This document shows, piece after piece, positions 49,887 to 57,955 of a stretch of 64,000 nt of DNA. Source of the stretch: Saprospiraceae bacterium (lineage in GTDB: Bacteria > Bacteroidota > Bacteroidia > Chitinophagales > Saprospiraceae); assembly GCA_041392805.1 (NCBI GenBank), contig JAWKLJ010000001.1:1-64000 (forward strand). The letters run 5' to 3'. Position numbers and translations under genes: made by a program. The notes beneath the pieces were generated by a model. That model was not told the DNA's origin and made no database searches. It saw only the letters and a program-made list of their open reading frames with translations. Positions within the stretch are counted from its first letter, which is position 1. Every line of letters begins with the position of its first letter.

Positions 49887-51821
49887 ATGAAAAATGAGAA
49901 CCAACAGCCTTATATCGGGCCAGAAATTAATTTGCCCGAAATAACCGTAAAGGCATTTATTTTAGGTGCCTTATTGTCTGTTATCCTTGCTGGTGCCAAT
50001 GCCTATCTGGGTCTTTTTGCTGGCATGACGGTATCAGCAAGTATTCCTGCGGCCGTCTTGTCTATGGCTATTCTGAAGCTATTCAAGAAAAGTAATATTC
50101 TCGAAAATAATATTGTCCAAACGGCAGCTTCAGCGGGAGAATCCCTAGCTGCAGGGGTTATTTTCACCATTCCTGCTTTGATTCTCATGGGTTATTGGAC
50201 CAATTTTAATTACCTGGAAACGGCCTTAATCTCACTTTGTGGAGGGGTACTGGGGGTATTATTTACGGTTCCATTAAGATCTGCTTTGATCGTAAAGCAA
50301 AAGCTACAATTTCCGGAGGGTGTAGCGACAGCTGAGGTGCTAAAGACGGGAGAAAGAGGCGGCGATGCGGTAAAATACCTAGTTTGGGGAAGTTTAATTG
50401 GAGCAGTTATCAAATTAGCGGAGTCAGGCTTTAAACTTTGGAGTGGGTTGGCTGAAGCGGCGACCCTGGCGGGCAAAAAAGTATACCTGTATGCTGGTTT
50501 AAATTTATCACCGGCCTTGATTGCGGTTGGTTACATTGTGGGCTTGCGCATTGCCGTTTTGGTCTTTTTAGGCGGTGTGATTAGCTGGTGGGTGGCCATT
50601 CCGGCATTTATTGCCATCAATGGGGCGCCTGAAGGGACAGCAACAGAGATGGGAGGCGCCATTTGGAATAGCCAGATACGCTATTTGGGGGTCGGCGCGA
50701 TGGTCGTTGGAGGGCTTTGGGCCTTGATCAACTTGCGGAGTTCTATCGGTTTTGCGGTAAAAAGTGGTATAGCAGCCCTCAAAGGGGTAAAAGACCAAGG
50801 CAAGATACTGCGTACCGAGTTGGATACCCCTATGTCCTGGGTCATTATTGCCATAGGTGCTATGATTGTTCCCATCTTTATTATTTATCTACGCGAAATA
50901 GAAGATGTTCCCATTTCTGCTTTAATGGCTATCCTGATGGTTATCGCTGGTTTCTTGTTTTCAGCAGTAGCAGGTTATATGGCAGGGTTGGTTGGTAGTT
51001 CCAATAATCCCATTTCTGGCGTAACGATTGCGACTATTTTAACAGCTGCGCTCATCTTGCTGGCACTCTTGGGGAGTGGCGCCGAAAAAGGACCCGCTGC
51101 TGCCATTCTGATTGGAGCCGTCGTTTGCTGTGCCGCAGCCATTGCCGGCGACAATATGCAAGATTTGAAGTCAGGTCATATCCTGGGTGCCACGCCGCGC
51201 AACCAGCAAATTATGCAAATGGTAGGCGTTGTGGCCGCCGCCTTTTCGCTTCCGCTGGTTTTGCAACTCCTAAATTCGGCCTATGGCATCGGTAGCGATG
51301 CCCTCCCTGCACCACAAGCCGCCTTGATGGAAAGCGTAGCGGTAGGTATATTCCAAGGCGGGCTACCTTGGAATATGGTTTATATTGGGATGGTCATTGG
51401 CGTACTTCTGATTTTAGCTGACCAATACCAAGCTTCGCGCAAAAGCGATTTCCGCATTCCTGTTTTGGCGGTTGCAGTTGGTTTATACCTCCCCTTTGAG
51501 TTAGACAGTGCCATTATGGTGGGTGGTATCATCGCTTGGTTAGTTAGCCGTTATCAGGCAAGAAATAAGGTAAATAAAGGGCAAGGGTTTGAGGAAGCAA
51601 AGGAGAAAAGTAATAATGCAGGGCTCTTATTTGCTTCAGGTTTAATTACAGGAGAAGCATTGATCGGGATTACCCTCGCTATCCCTATTGCCATTTATAA
51701 AGACACGAATGTTTTGGCCTTGATGGACCAACCAATGGGTAGTTATATTGGTTTGCTCATTATAATTAGTGTTTGTTGGTGGTTATATAAGATTGGCCAG
51801 CGAGTATTTGATAAGGCTTAG
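49887..51821 (+). CDS. OPT-family oligopeptide transporter
   Basis: About 644 residues from the ATG at 49887. Roughly 14-16 membrane helices. Motifs GPEINLPEITVKAFILGALL and AGANAYLGLFAGMTVSASIP near the N-terminus, VQTAASAGESLAAGVIFTIP, LVGSSNNPISGVTIATILTA and AAIAGDNMQDLKSGHILGAT are shared by bacterial OPT transporters. It probably imports peptides, or metal-chelate conjugates as in the YSL branch. It has no ABC partner. The operon to its left ends at 49775, and a terminator follows at 51934-51965. Confidence 0.93.
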   Translation: MKNENQQPYIGPEINLPEITVKAFILGALLSVILAGANAYLGLFAGMTVSASIPAAVLSMAILKLFKKSNILENNIVQTAASAGESLAAGVIFTIPALILMGYWTNFNYLETALISLCGGVLGVLFTVPLRSALIVKQKLQFPEGVATAEVLKTGERGGDAVKYLVWGSLIGAVIKLAESGFKLWSGLAEAATLAGKKVYLYAGLNLSPALIAVGYIVGLRIAVLVFLGGVISWWVAIPAFIAINGAPEGTATEMGGAIWNSQIRYLGVGAMVVGGLWALINLRSSIGFAVKSGIAALKGVKDQGKILRTELDTPMSWVIIAIGAMIVPIFIIYLREIEDVPISALMAILMVIAGFLFSAVAGYMAGLVGSSNNPISGVTIATILTAALILLALLGSGAEKGPAAAILIGAVVCCAAAIAGDNMQDLKSGHILGATPRNQQIMQMVGVVAAAFSLPLVLQLLNSAYGIGSDALPAPQAALMESVAVGIFQGGLPWNMVYIGMVIGVLLILADQYQASRKSDFRIPVLAVAVGLYLPFELDSAIMVGGIIAWLVSRYQARNKVNKGQGFEEAKEKSNNAGLLFASGLITGEALIGITLAIPIAIYKDTNVLALMDQPMGSYIGLLIIISVCWWLYKIGQRVFDKA

Positions 51822-51933
51822 CGCAGTGGTTTGGCGGAGGAGGTTGGGAAGGAGTTAAGTTCGGGGATGGGTAAGTGACCTATAGCGTTCCAAAATCTTC
51901 AAAAGTTCCGTAAGGGTTAAAAAGCATAGTAAT

Positions 51934-51965
51934 AAAAAAAGCCGGTCCAAGGACCGGCTTTTCAT
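51934..51965 (+). terminator. Rho-independent terminator after the OPT transporter
   Basis: A 9-bp perfect stem AGCCGGTCC (51940-51948) pairs with 51951-51959 across AA, preceded by an A-run and followed by TTTCATTTC. About 115 bases after the OPT stop. Confidence 0.85.
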
Positions 51966-52340
51966 TTCAGTTTCGTATAACATTCACATGTTCATGAGAT
52001 TAGGATCTGAAAAAGTTTGTAGGATTATGAAGTTTCGTTTCAAAAAAGAAATAATTCGTCGTCTTATGGTTTCAAAGATAGACTAGATTAATGCGGTATT
52101 TATGGTTAATTTTTATGCGGTATGAAATAAGTATGGTAGGCCCCTTAAGATTAATTAAACGGTAAAAAAGAACCATAAAGAAATGCGAAAAGGTCGATTT
52201 CCTCGAAATAAGTGTTTGCTTAAAATCAACTACCAGATACGCTGGTGCTGGTGAAGCATAACTGCTTCAGACCTTGTGTTAGGGTAAATAAATCTGTATT
52301 GTTTTAACATTGCTAAGAAAATTTTAAATGAGTAAAAAAT

Positions 52341-52388
52341 AAAAACAAATAAAACGTTATTGTTTTTGTTTGATAAATATTTGTTTTT
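52341..52388. promoter_or_regulatory. AT-rich inverted repeat upstream of the 52437 gene
   Basis: Arms AAAAACAAATA (52341-52351) and TATTTGTTTTT (52378-52388) are perfectly complementary, with a 26-base AT-rich spacer that includes AACGTT. It ends 49 bases before the probable start codon, in the place of an operator or a 5' leader hairpin. Confidence 0.45.
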
Positions 52389-52436
52389 GGAAAATAAAAA
52401 ATGAATCTTTGTAGGGTTACTCAACTAATTATAGCT

Positions 52437-53147
52437 ATGAAAAAGCAAGCATTACATCGACAGTACAATTTTCCTGATGCCGATTTATATGTACAATGCA
52501 TGGAGCGCATAAAGTATGCTCATCGAGACATTGAGGCATTTAAGAAATATGGCTATGAATTGGATAGGCTGAAGGCTTTTAATAACCTTTGTGATAAATT
52601 CAGGGCCTTACCTGATGATGATGAGTTGATTGGAGATCAAATGGTTACTACCGAAAAAAAATACAAAGCTGCCGAAAAACTAAAAACCGCTATTCGGAGT
52701 TTGATGACCCGAGTAGCCATGAAATACAGCAATAGAAGTGGCCGATACAGAAAATTTGGTACGGCAAAATTAGGAGATATGACTGATCCGCAACTCCTAT
52801 TTTGCGGGCGCAGGGTTACCCGAGTAGCCAGGCAACAAATTGACTTTTTGGCGGAGGTAGGTGTCAATGAAAATGTGATTCGCAGGATTACCGAAGCAGC
52901 GCAGGATTTTGAATTGGCCTTAAATATTCAGCAAGACAAAGTGGCAGACCGCGATATTTCAGTGGAGCGAAGAATTGAGCAGGGTAATAAATTATACACG
53001 GAATTGATCGTATTATGCAATATTGGTAAGGATATTTGGGCCGAAAGTGACCTTGCCAAATATGAAAACTATACCATTTATGAGAGTAACAATGACCAGA
53101 AAATAGCCCGCAAAGAAAGGCTGGCCGAAGAATCTCAAAAAGAATAG
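52437..53147 (+). CDS. Hypothetical helical protein
   Basis: About 236 residues from the ATG at 52437 (MKKQALHRQYNFPDADLYVQ); an ATG at 52401 would add 12 residues without sense. It is almost entirely helical and highly charged: KYAHRDIEAFKKYGYELDRL, KKYKAAEKLKTAIRSLMTRV, RVARQQIDFLAEVGVNENVI. No membrane segment or signal. I know of no family. It might be a coiled-coil structural or nucleic-acid-associated protein. The AT-rich upstream region with an inverted repeat suggests dedicated regulation. Confidence 0.7.
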   Translation: MKKQALHRQYNFPDADLYVQCMERIKYAHRDIEAFKKYGYELDRLKAFNNLCDKFRALPDDDELIGDQMVTTEKKYKAAEKLKTAIRSLMTRVAMKYSNRSGRYRKFGTAKLGDMTDPQLLFCGRRVTRVARQQIDFLAEVGVNENVIRRITEAAQDFELALNIQQDKVADRDISVERRIEQGNKLYTELIVLCNIGKDIWAESDLAKYENYTIYESNNDQKIARKERLAEESQKE

Positions 53148-53182
53148 TGGTTCAAATCTTGATGAACAGTCATCTCATGGCA

Positions 53183-53809
53183 TTATTGTGGCGCTACGTC
53201 TCTAGGTGGATCAACAATACCTCCACTTATCTTTTCGCCATCTTTGTACAAATATTCCATGTTGATTTGTCCGCTTTCATTGTAATACCTAAAATAGCCA
53301 TCCTGTACCCCCATTTTGTAATTAATTTCCTTCTGCAATCTCCCCGTTTGTGGCATGTATTCTTTATAAGGACCATCTAAGATACCATCCGTATAAAAAG
53401 CAGATGTTTCATAACGGCCATAATTAAACTTGGCCCAGGGGCCATGTAATTTATTGTTTTTGTAAAAGGCTTGGATATTGATTTGTCCTTTTTCATTAAA
53501 CTCTATATAAATCCCATTGGCAATACCATTTTCAAAATTGGCCAAGGTTTTGGGAAAAAGGAATGTTTTTTCGTAGGTCAGCCAAACACCATGTTTCAAG
53601 CTGTCTTTCAAGAAACCATCTTCAATAATATTTCCTGCTTCATCCTTTTTATAAACCCTTTGGACAGCTGTACCTGGCACCTCTTCACTAATAAATCCAT
53701 CCGCAGCAACTTTTTCTCCAACTGCTGTTACAGGAAGATTGCTACCCCCTCCATTGCAAGCAATCAGAGCGATCACTGAAAGCGAAAATACATATAAAAG
53801 ATACTTCAT
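53183..53809 (-). CDS. Lipoprotein with MORN-like (YwqK-type) repeats
   Basis: 208 residues. Lipoprotein signal YVFSLSVIALIAC. From about residue 60 the protein is built of repeats of the MORN-variant type: GFLKDSLKHGVWLTYEK, GIANGIYIEFNEKGQINIQA, NNKLHGPWAKFNYGRYETSA, GILDGPYKEYMPQTGRLQKE and GVQDGYFRYYNESGQINMEY. In databases such proteins are named YwqK-family antitoxin, but a toxin partner is absent here; the repeats more likely bind envelope components. Convergent with the helical protein gene, 35 bases away. Confidence 0.85.
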   Translation of the reverse strand: MKYLLYVFSLSVIALIACNGGGSNLPVTAVGEKVAADGFISEEVPGTAVQRVYKKDEAGNIIEDGFLKDSLKHGVWLTYEKTFLFPKTLANFENGIANGIYIEFNEKGQINIQAFYKNNKLHGPWAKFNYGRYETSAFYTDGILDGPYKEYMPQTGRLQKEINYKMGVQDGYFRYYNESGQINMEYLYKDGEKISGGIVDPPRDVAPQ

Positions 53810-53877
53810 TTTCTTGATTTAAATAAGTTAAGGAATGAACAACAAATATAAACTCCTTTGCACCCAAAGTATATAGA

Positions 53878-53910
53878 TTTGACATTTTCTTGGCGATTTT
53901 CTTATTTTTG
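53878..53910 (+). promoter_or_regulatory. Promoter of the second gldAFG operon
   Basis: A complete Bacteroidota-type promoter: -33 TTTG at 53878-53881 and -7 TATTTTTG at 53903-53910, separated by 21 bases. The gldA start is 68 bases downstream. Confidence 0.7.
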
Positions 53911-53977
53911 CGGTCGTTTAGAAATTTGTAGGAATGAAACTTCGATTTATCAAATCTTTCTCAAATTAATTACACAA

Positions 53978-54901
53978 ATGGATATCAACATTCAACATCT
54001 AAGCAAAAGTTATGGCCATCAAAAGGCAGTAGATGATATCTCTTTTGAGGTTAGACCGGGAGAGATCCTTGGCTTCTTGGGTCCTAATGGTGCAGGTAAG
54101 ACCACAACGATGAAAATGATCACCAACTATTTGGAACTGGACCAGGGAGAGATTCTAATCGGTGGGAAATCTGTTCGAGATGGGAAATTAAAAAAACACA
54201 TTGGCTATCTACCCGAACACAATCCCCTTTATTTGGATATGGCCGTCTTAGATTACCTTGCTTTTTGTGCCGCCCTCCAAGGGGTGAGTAAGGAAGATAT
54301 TCCCTTCCGTATCAAGGATATGGTACGCCAATGTGGCTTAGACCAGGAAAAGCACAAACTGATCCGGGAGTTGTCAAAGGGATACCGACAAAGGGTAGGC
54401 ATTGCGCAAGCGATGATCCACGACCCTGAGGTGCTCATTCTAGATGAACCTACTACCGGGCTGGATCCCAACCAAATTGTAGAAATAAGAGAATTAATCA
54501 AGCGACTGGGAAAAGCCAAAACGGTTATCCTTAGCACGCATATTTTACCTGAAGTAGAAGCCACCTGTGACCGCATCTTAATTATTAATAAGGGCCGAAT
54601 TGTAGCCGACGGCACACCGGAATTGCTCCGCAAACAAGCGCAAGGCCAGCAGGTATTACAGGTTCGTATTGAGGATGGAGAAACAAATGTCATTTTTCAA
54701 AAGCTCCAATCCCTTTCTTCCGTGGCCATGGTCGATATCCTTAACCCAGCAGAAAATCGATTTGAGATACAAAGCGTGGCGGAGCAAAATTCCAATAGGT
54801 CTATTTTTGACCTCTGTGTTAGAAATAATTGGGTTTTGAGTGAAGTCATCCCTTTTGAGACTAAGCTGGAGGATATTTTCCGAAACCTCACGATGAATTA
54901 A
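53978..54901 (+). CDS. gldA: GldA-type ABC ATPase (second copy)
   Basis: About 307 residues from the ATG at 53978 (MDINIQHLSKSYGHQKAVDD); the open frame upstream is non-coding. Walker A GPNGAGKTTTMKMIT, signature LSKGYRQRVGIAQAMIHDP, Walker B VLILDEPTTGLDPNQ and switch ILSTHILPEV. The block HIGYLPEHNPLYLDM and the C-terminal tail (about 220-307) match the GldA at 1915-2820. The proteins differ throughout the tail and in the helical subdomain, so this is an old paralogue or an independently acquired copy. It is first in a tight gldA-gldF-gldG set. Confidence 0.92.
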   Translation: MDINIQHLSKSYGHQKAVDDISFEVRPGEILGFLGPNGAGKTTTMKMITNYLELDQGEILIGGKSVRDGKLKKHIGYLPEHNPLYLDMAVLDYLAFCAALQGVSKEDIPFRIKDMVRQCGLDQEKHKLIRELSKGYRQRVGIAQAMIHDPEVLILDEPTTGLDPNQIVEIRELIKRLGKAKTVILSTHILPEVEATCDRILIINKGRIVADGTPELLRKQAQGQQVLQVRIEDGETNVIFQKLQSLSSVAMVDILNPAENRFEIQSVAEQNSNRSIFDLCVRNNWVLSEVIPFETKLEDIFRNLTMN

Positions 54902-54936
54902 TCCAGATACTTTTTAATCAACAAAAAATTTCTTTC

Positions 54937-55653
54937 ATGAGTCCTGTAAATGTTATTGCTAAACGAGAGTTAGCGTCTTATTTCGACTCTTTGATCGCTT
55001 ATATTATTATCATTGCGTTTTTAGGTTTTACCGGTTTTTTCACCTGGTTGTATGGTTCAGATATTTTCATGCGGAAGCAAGCTGATTTGGCGGCCTTTTT
55101 TGGGGTGGCCCGCTGGACCTTGTTTTTCTTTATCCCCGCCATTACCATGAGACAATTGGCCGAAGAAAAAAAGACGGGCACGATAGAGTTGCTCCTGACA
55201 AAGGCTGTTACCGAAAGGCAAATCATTTTAGGTAAATTTTTATCCTGCCTGCTTATTGTGGGAATCGCGCTTTTATTCACCCTACCCTATTATCTTACCC
55301 TTACGCAATTGGGGAAGGTTGATCATGGTGCTATTTTTGCGGGATATTTTGGGTTAATCCTCATGAGTGCTACTTATATAAGTATTGGCATCTTTGCCAG
55401 TAGCATTACCAATAACCAGATTATAGCTTTTTTATTGGCCCTTTTAATATCTATGTTTTTCCAGCTTTTATTTGATGTAATGACTAGCGGTACAAGTGGA
55501 TTTATGGCCGAACTATTTAGCACCTTTAGCTTGTCCAGACACTATGATTCTATCGTGAGAGGTGTATTAGACAGTAAGGACCTCGTTTATTTTGCCACCT
55601 TAACCATTTTTTGGTTGATTCTGGCTGAAGTAAATATCCAACATCGCAGGTAA
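54937..55653 (+). CDS. gldF: GldF-type ABC-2 permease (second copy)
   Basis: 238 residues, six hydrophobic segments (LIAYIIIIAFLGFTGFFTWL first). ITMRQLAEEKKTGTIELLLT is the family motif. The later NNQIIAFLLALLISMFFQLL also has a close counterpart, NQIVAFILATFLCFFIFYGF, in the first copy. It is 35 bases after gldA and 34 bases before the favoured gldG start. Confidence 0.9.
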   Translation: MSPVNVIAKRELASYFDSLIAYIIIIAFLGFTGFFTWLYGSDIFMRKQADLAAFFGVARWTLFFFIPAITMRQLAEEKKTGTIELLLTKAVTERQIILGKFLSCLLIVGIALLFTLPYYLTLTQLGKVDHGAIFAGYFGLILMSATYISIGIFASSITNNQIIAFLLALLISMFFQLLFDVMTSGTSGFMAELFSTFSLSRHYDSIVRGVLDSKDLVYFATLTIFWLILAEVNIQHRR

Positions 55654-55687
55654 ACCATTATTGTTTAGCATTCAAATGAAATCCATT

Positions 55688-57193
55688 ATGAAAAATAATA
55701 CGCTATTTAGCCTTTTATTAGTTGGAGGTATCCTGGTTTTGATAAATATCTTGTCTAATCGCTTTTTCTTTCGCCTGGATTTAACAGAAGGAAAGCAATA
55801 TACCCTGAGCAATGCCACTAAAGATATCCTCAAAGGGCTTGACGCTCCGGTAACGGTATCGGCTTATTTCTCTGACAATTTGCCTGTCGATATTGCCAAA
55901 ATCCAACAAGATTTCCAGGAGATGTTGGTGGAGTATGCGACCCTATCCAAAGGCAATGTCAATTATAAGTTTATCAATCCCGAATCTGATGAAGAGCAAC
56001 AAGAAGCAGCCCAAAACGGGGTGCAGCCCATAATGATTCAGGTAAGAGAAAAAGACCAGGTGAAAAACCAGCAGGCTTTTTTGGGAGCAGTGCTGCAAAT
56101 GGGCGAACAAAAGGAGGTAATTCCCTTGATCCAAGGAGGAACAGGTATGGAATACAGTTTGTCTACCAGCATCAAAAAATTATCGGTACAAGAAAAACCA
56201 AGCATTGGCTTGGTCAGCGGACATGGAGAGGCGGGTCTGAATGAACTGGCACAGGCCTACCAATCTTTAAGCATTTTATATTCGATCGAGACCATCCAAT
56301 TGGATGCTGATATTCCTGACCGATTCAGGGCTGTCGCCATTGTGGCGCCAAAGGATTCCTTTCCGCCCGAGCATCTCGCCAAAATGGATGACTATCTGCA
56401 AAGAGGGGGCAAGTTACTATTGGCGATCAATGCCGTGAACGGCGATCTTTCTACAGCTCAAGGGTCTGCTAGTCCTACCGGCCTGGAAGGGTGGTTAGCC
56501 TCTAGCAAAGGAGTCGAAGTGGAACCCAGCTTTTTGATCGACGCCCAATGCAGTTCGGTAACCGTCCAGCAACAACAAGGTTTTTTCACCATGCAGACAC
56601 CTGTCCAATTTCCTTATCTTCCTTTGATTAGCACCTTTGCCGAACATCCGATTACCAAAGGCCTAGAGCAAGTGATTTTACCTTTTGCAAGCCCTGTTCG
56701 TTTTTTAGGGGATAATAGTAAAGTATTCACGCCTATTGCTTTTAGTTCTTCGCAGGCAGGCATCCAAAACGCACCTTTGTTTTTTGATATTCAAAAACAA
56801 TGGACGGCGGCTGATTTTCCGCTTAACAATGTGATTGTGGGGGGTGTGTTGGAAGGTGATTTTGGTGGGGGCACCCCAGGAAAAATAGTCATTTTTGGCG
56901 ATGGTGATTTTGGGGTTAGTGGCCAACAACGCCAAGGCCAAGACAATATTAGCTTGCTGGTCAATAGCATTGATTGGCTTTCAGACGATACCGGGCTGAT
57001 TGAATTGCGAACCAAAGCCGTGGCTACCCGCCCAATTGCACAGGAATACCTTGGGGAAGAAGCTAGTGGAAAAAGGAGTTTTATTAAATACCTGAATTTT
57101 GGACTGCCGATTGTATTAATCCTAATTTATGGTTTCTTCCGTTATCAACAAGAGAGAAATAAGCGAATGAGACGGATGGAAAGTTATTTGTAA
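55688..57193 (+). CDS. gldG: GldG-type protein (second copy, complete)
   Basis: About 501 residues from the ATG at 55688 (MKNNTLFSLLLVGGILVLIN); ATG at 55676 and TTG at 55661 are alternatives. One N-terminal helix, then LDLTEGKQYTLSNATKDILK, KFINPESDEEQQEAAQNGVQ and PSIGLVSGHGEAGLNELAQA, a GldG/ABC_transp_aux fold. Residues about 470-492 (FGLPIVLILIYGFFRYQ) form a second helix near the C-terminus, followed by a basic tail. It is anchored at both ends with a large periplasmic domain between. The first copy at the left edge is cut, so this one gives the full-length reference. Confidence 0.9.
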   Translation: MKNNTLFSLLLVGGILVLINILSNRFFFRLDLTEGKQYTLSNATKDILKGLDAPVTVSAYFSDNLPVDIAKIQQDFQEMLVEYATLSKGNVNYKFINPESDEEQQEAAQNGVQPIMIQVREKDQVKNQQAFLGAVLQMGEQKEVIPLIQGGTGMEYSLSTSIKKLSVQEKPSIGLVSGHGEAGLNELAQAYQSLSILYSIETIQLDADIPDRFRAVAIVAPKDSFPPEHLAKMDDYLQRGGKLLLAINAVNGDLSTAQGSASPTGLEGWLASSKGVEVEPSFLIDAQCSSVTVQQQQGFFTMQTPVQFPYLPLISTFAEHPITKGLEQVILPFASPVRFLGDNSKVFTPIAFSSSQAGIQNAPLFFDIQKQWTAADFPLNNVIVGGVLEGDFGGGTPGKIVIFGDGDFGVSGQQRQGQDNISLLVNSIDWLSDDTGLIELRTKAVATRPIAQEYLGEEASGKRSFIKYLNFGLPIVLILIYGFFRYQQERNKRMRRMESYL

Positions 57194-57955
57194 GGGAAGT
57201 CGGAAAGTCAGAAGTCGGAAAGTCAGAAGTCGAGGGCTAGGTGGGGCGGTGGGAAGTCGGAAAGCAGCAAACCCCAAGCAAACCCCAAGCCATTTCCAAT
57301 CCCATCGGGATTCAATATTGGTAGAGCCAGCATGAAGGTAAGAAGTCGGAAGTCGGAAAGCAGCAATAGCCCAAGCAAACACCTGCCATTTCCAATCCCA
57401 TCGGGATTCAATATTGGTAGAGCCAGCATGAAAGTATGAAGTCGGAAGTCGGAAAGCAGCAATAGCCCAAGCAAACACCTGCCATTTCCAATCCCATCGG
57501 GATTCAATATTGGTAGAGCCAGCATGAAGGTGAGAAGTCGGAAAGCAGCAATAGCCCAAGCAAACCCCAAGCCATTTCCAATCCCATCGGGATTCAATAT
57601 TGGTAGAGCCAGCATGAAGGTGAGAAGTCAGAAAGTAGCAACAGCCCAAGCAAACCCCAAGCCATTTCCAATCCCATCGGGATTCAATATTGGTAGAGCC
57701 AGCATGAAGGTGAGAAGTCAGAAAGTAGCAACAGCCCAAGCAAACCCCAAGCCATTTCCAATCCCATCGGGATTCAATATTGGTAGAGCCAGCATGAAGG
57801 TGAGAAGTCGGAAGTCAGAAATAGGAAGGCAGGAATGCCGCTTCGCATTTTGACGAGGTAGGGTTCTTATTGGAAAGCATTTGGTAAGTATAAAAAGCGG
57901 TGTAGATATATCATTTCCATTTTTTTATCTGACATTTAACTTTTTTCCGAAAGAA
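57194..57955. other. Gap between gldG and gntP filled by a tandem repeat array
   Basis: The stretch 57197-57280 is made of shorter GAAGTCGGAAAG-like motifs related to the array, then the six 90/96-bp units follow to about 57816. From 57840 to 57955 the sequence is AT-rich and holds the upstream region of gntP. Confidence 0.75.
57290..57816. repeat. Tandem array of six 90/96-bp units with a hairpin core
   Basis: Core starts (CCATTTCC) lie at 57290, 57386, 57482, 57572, 57662 and 57752, giving periods of 96, 96, 90, 90 and 90. The 6-base difference comes from one extra GAAGTCG-type step. Within each core AATCCC-ATC-GGGATT is a perfect hairpin and CCAAT/ATTGG extends it. The last three or so units are nearly identical. 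Since 90 and 96 are multiples of 3, frames stay open on both strands: minus 57122-57739 encodes repeats of SHLHAGSTNIESRWDWKW, and plus 57524-57853 KPFPIPSGFNIGRASMKV. I do not call these genes. Confidence 0.9.

Larger units (their letters stand above)
51822..52436. other. 615-bp region: terminator, then AT-rich upstream region of the 52437 gene
   Basis: Contains the bidirectional-looking terminator at 51934-51965 and, at 52341-52388, an inverted repeat with 11-bp perfect arms AAAAACAAATA / TATTTGTTTTT and a palindromic AACGTT in between. No coding region is convincing between 51970 and 52400. Confidence 0.6.

Noticed and set aside
53183..53809. Toxin-antitoxin module based on the YwqK-like lipoprotein
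   Set aside because: Only the name of the family suggests an antitoxin. The protein is a lipoprotein with MORN-like repeats and no toxin gene is adjacent.
57122..57739. Minus-strand frame of 205 residues through the repeat array
   Set aside because: It overlaps the end of gldG, consists of one peptide repeated, and other frames in the same array are equally open. This follows from a period divisible by three.
57290..57816. Tandem array as a CRISPR locus
   Set aside because: The whole 90/96-bp unit is conserved, there are no unique spacers between short repeats, and no cas gene is nearby.
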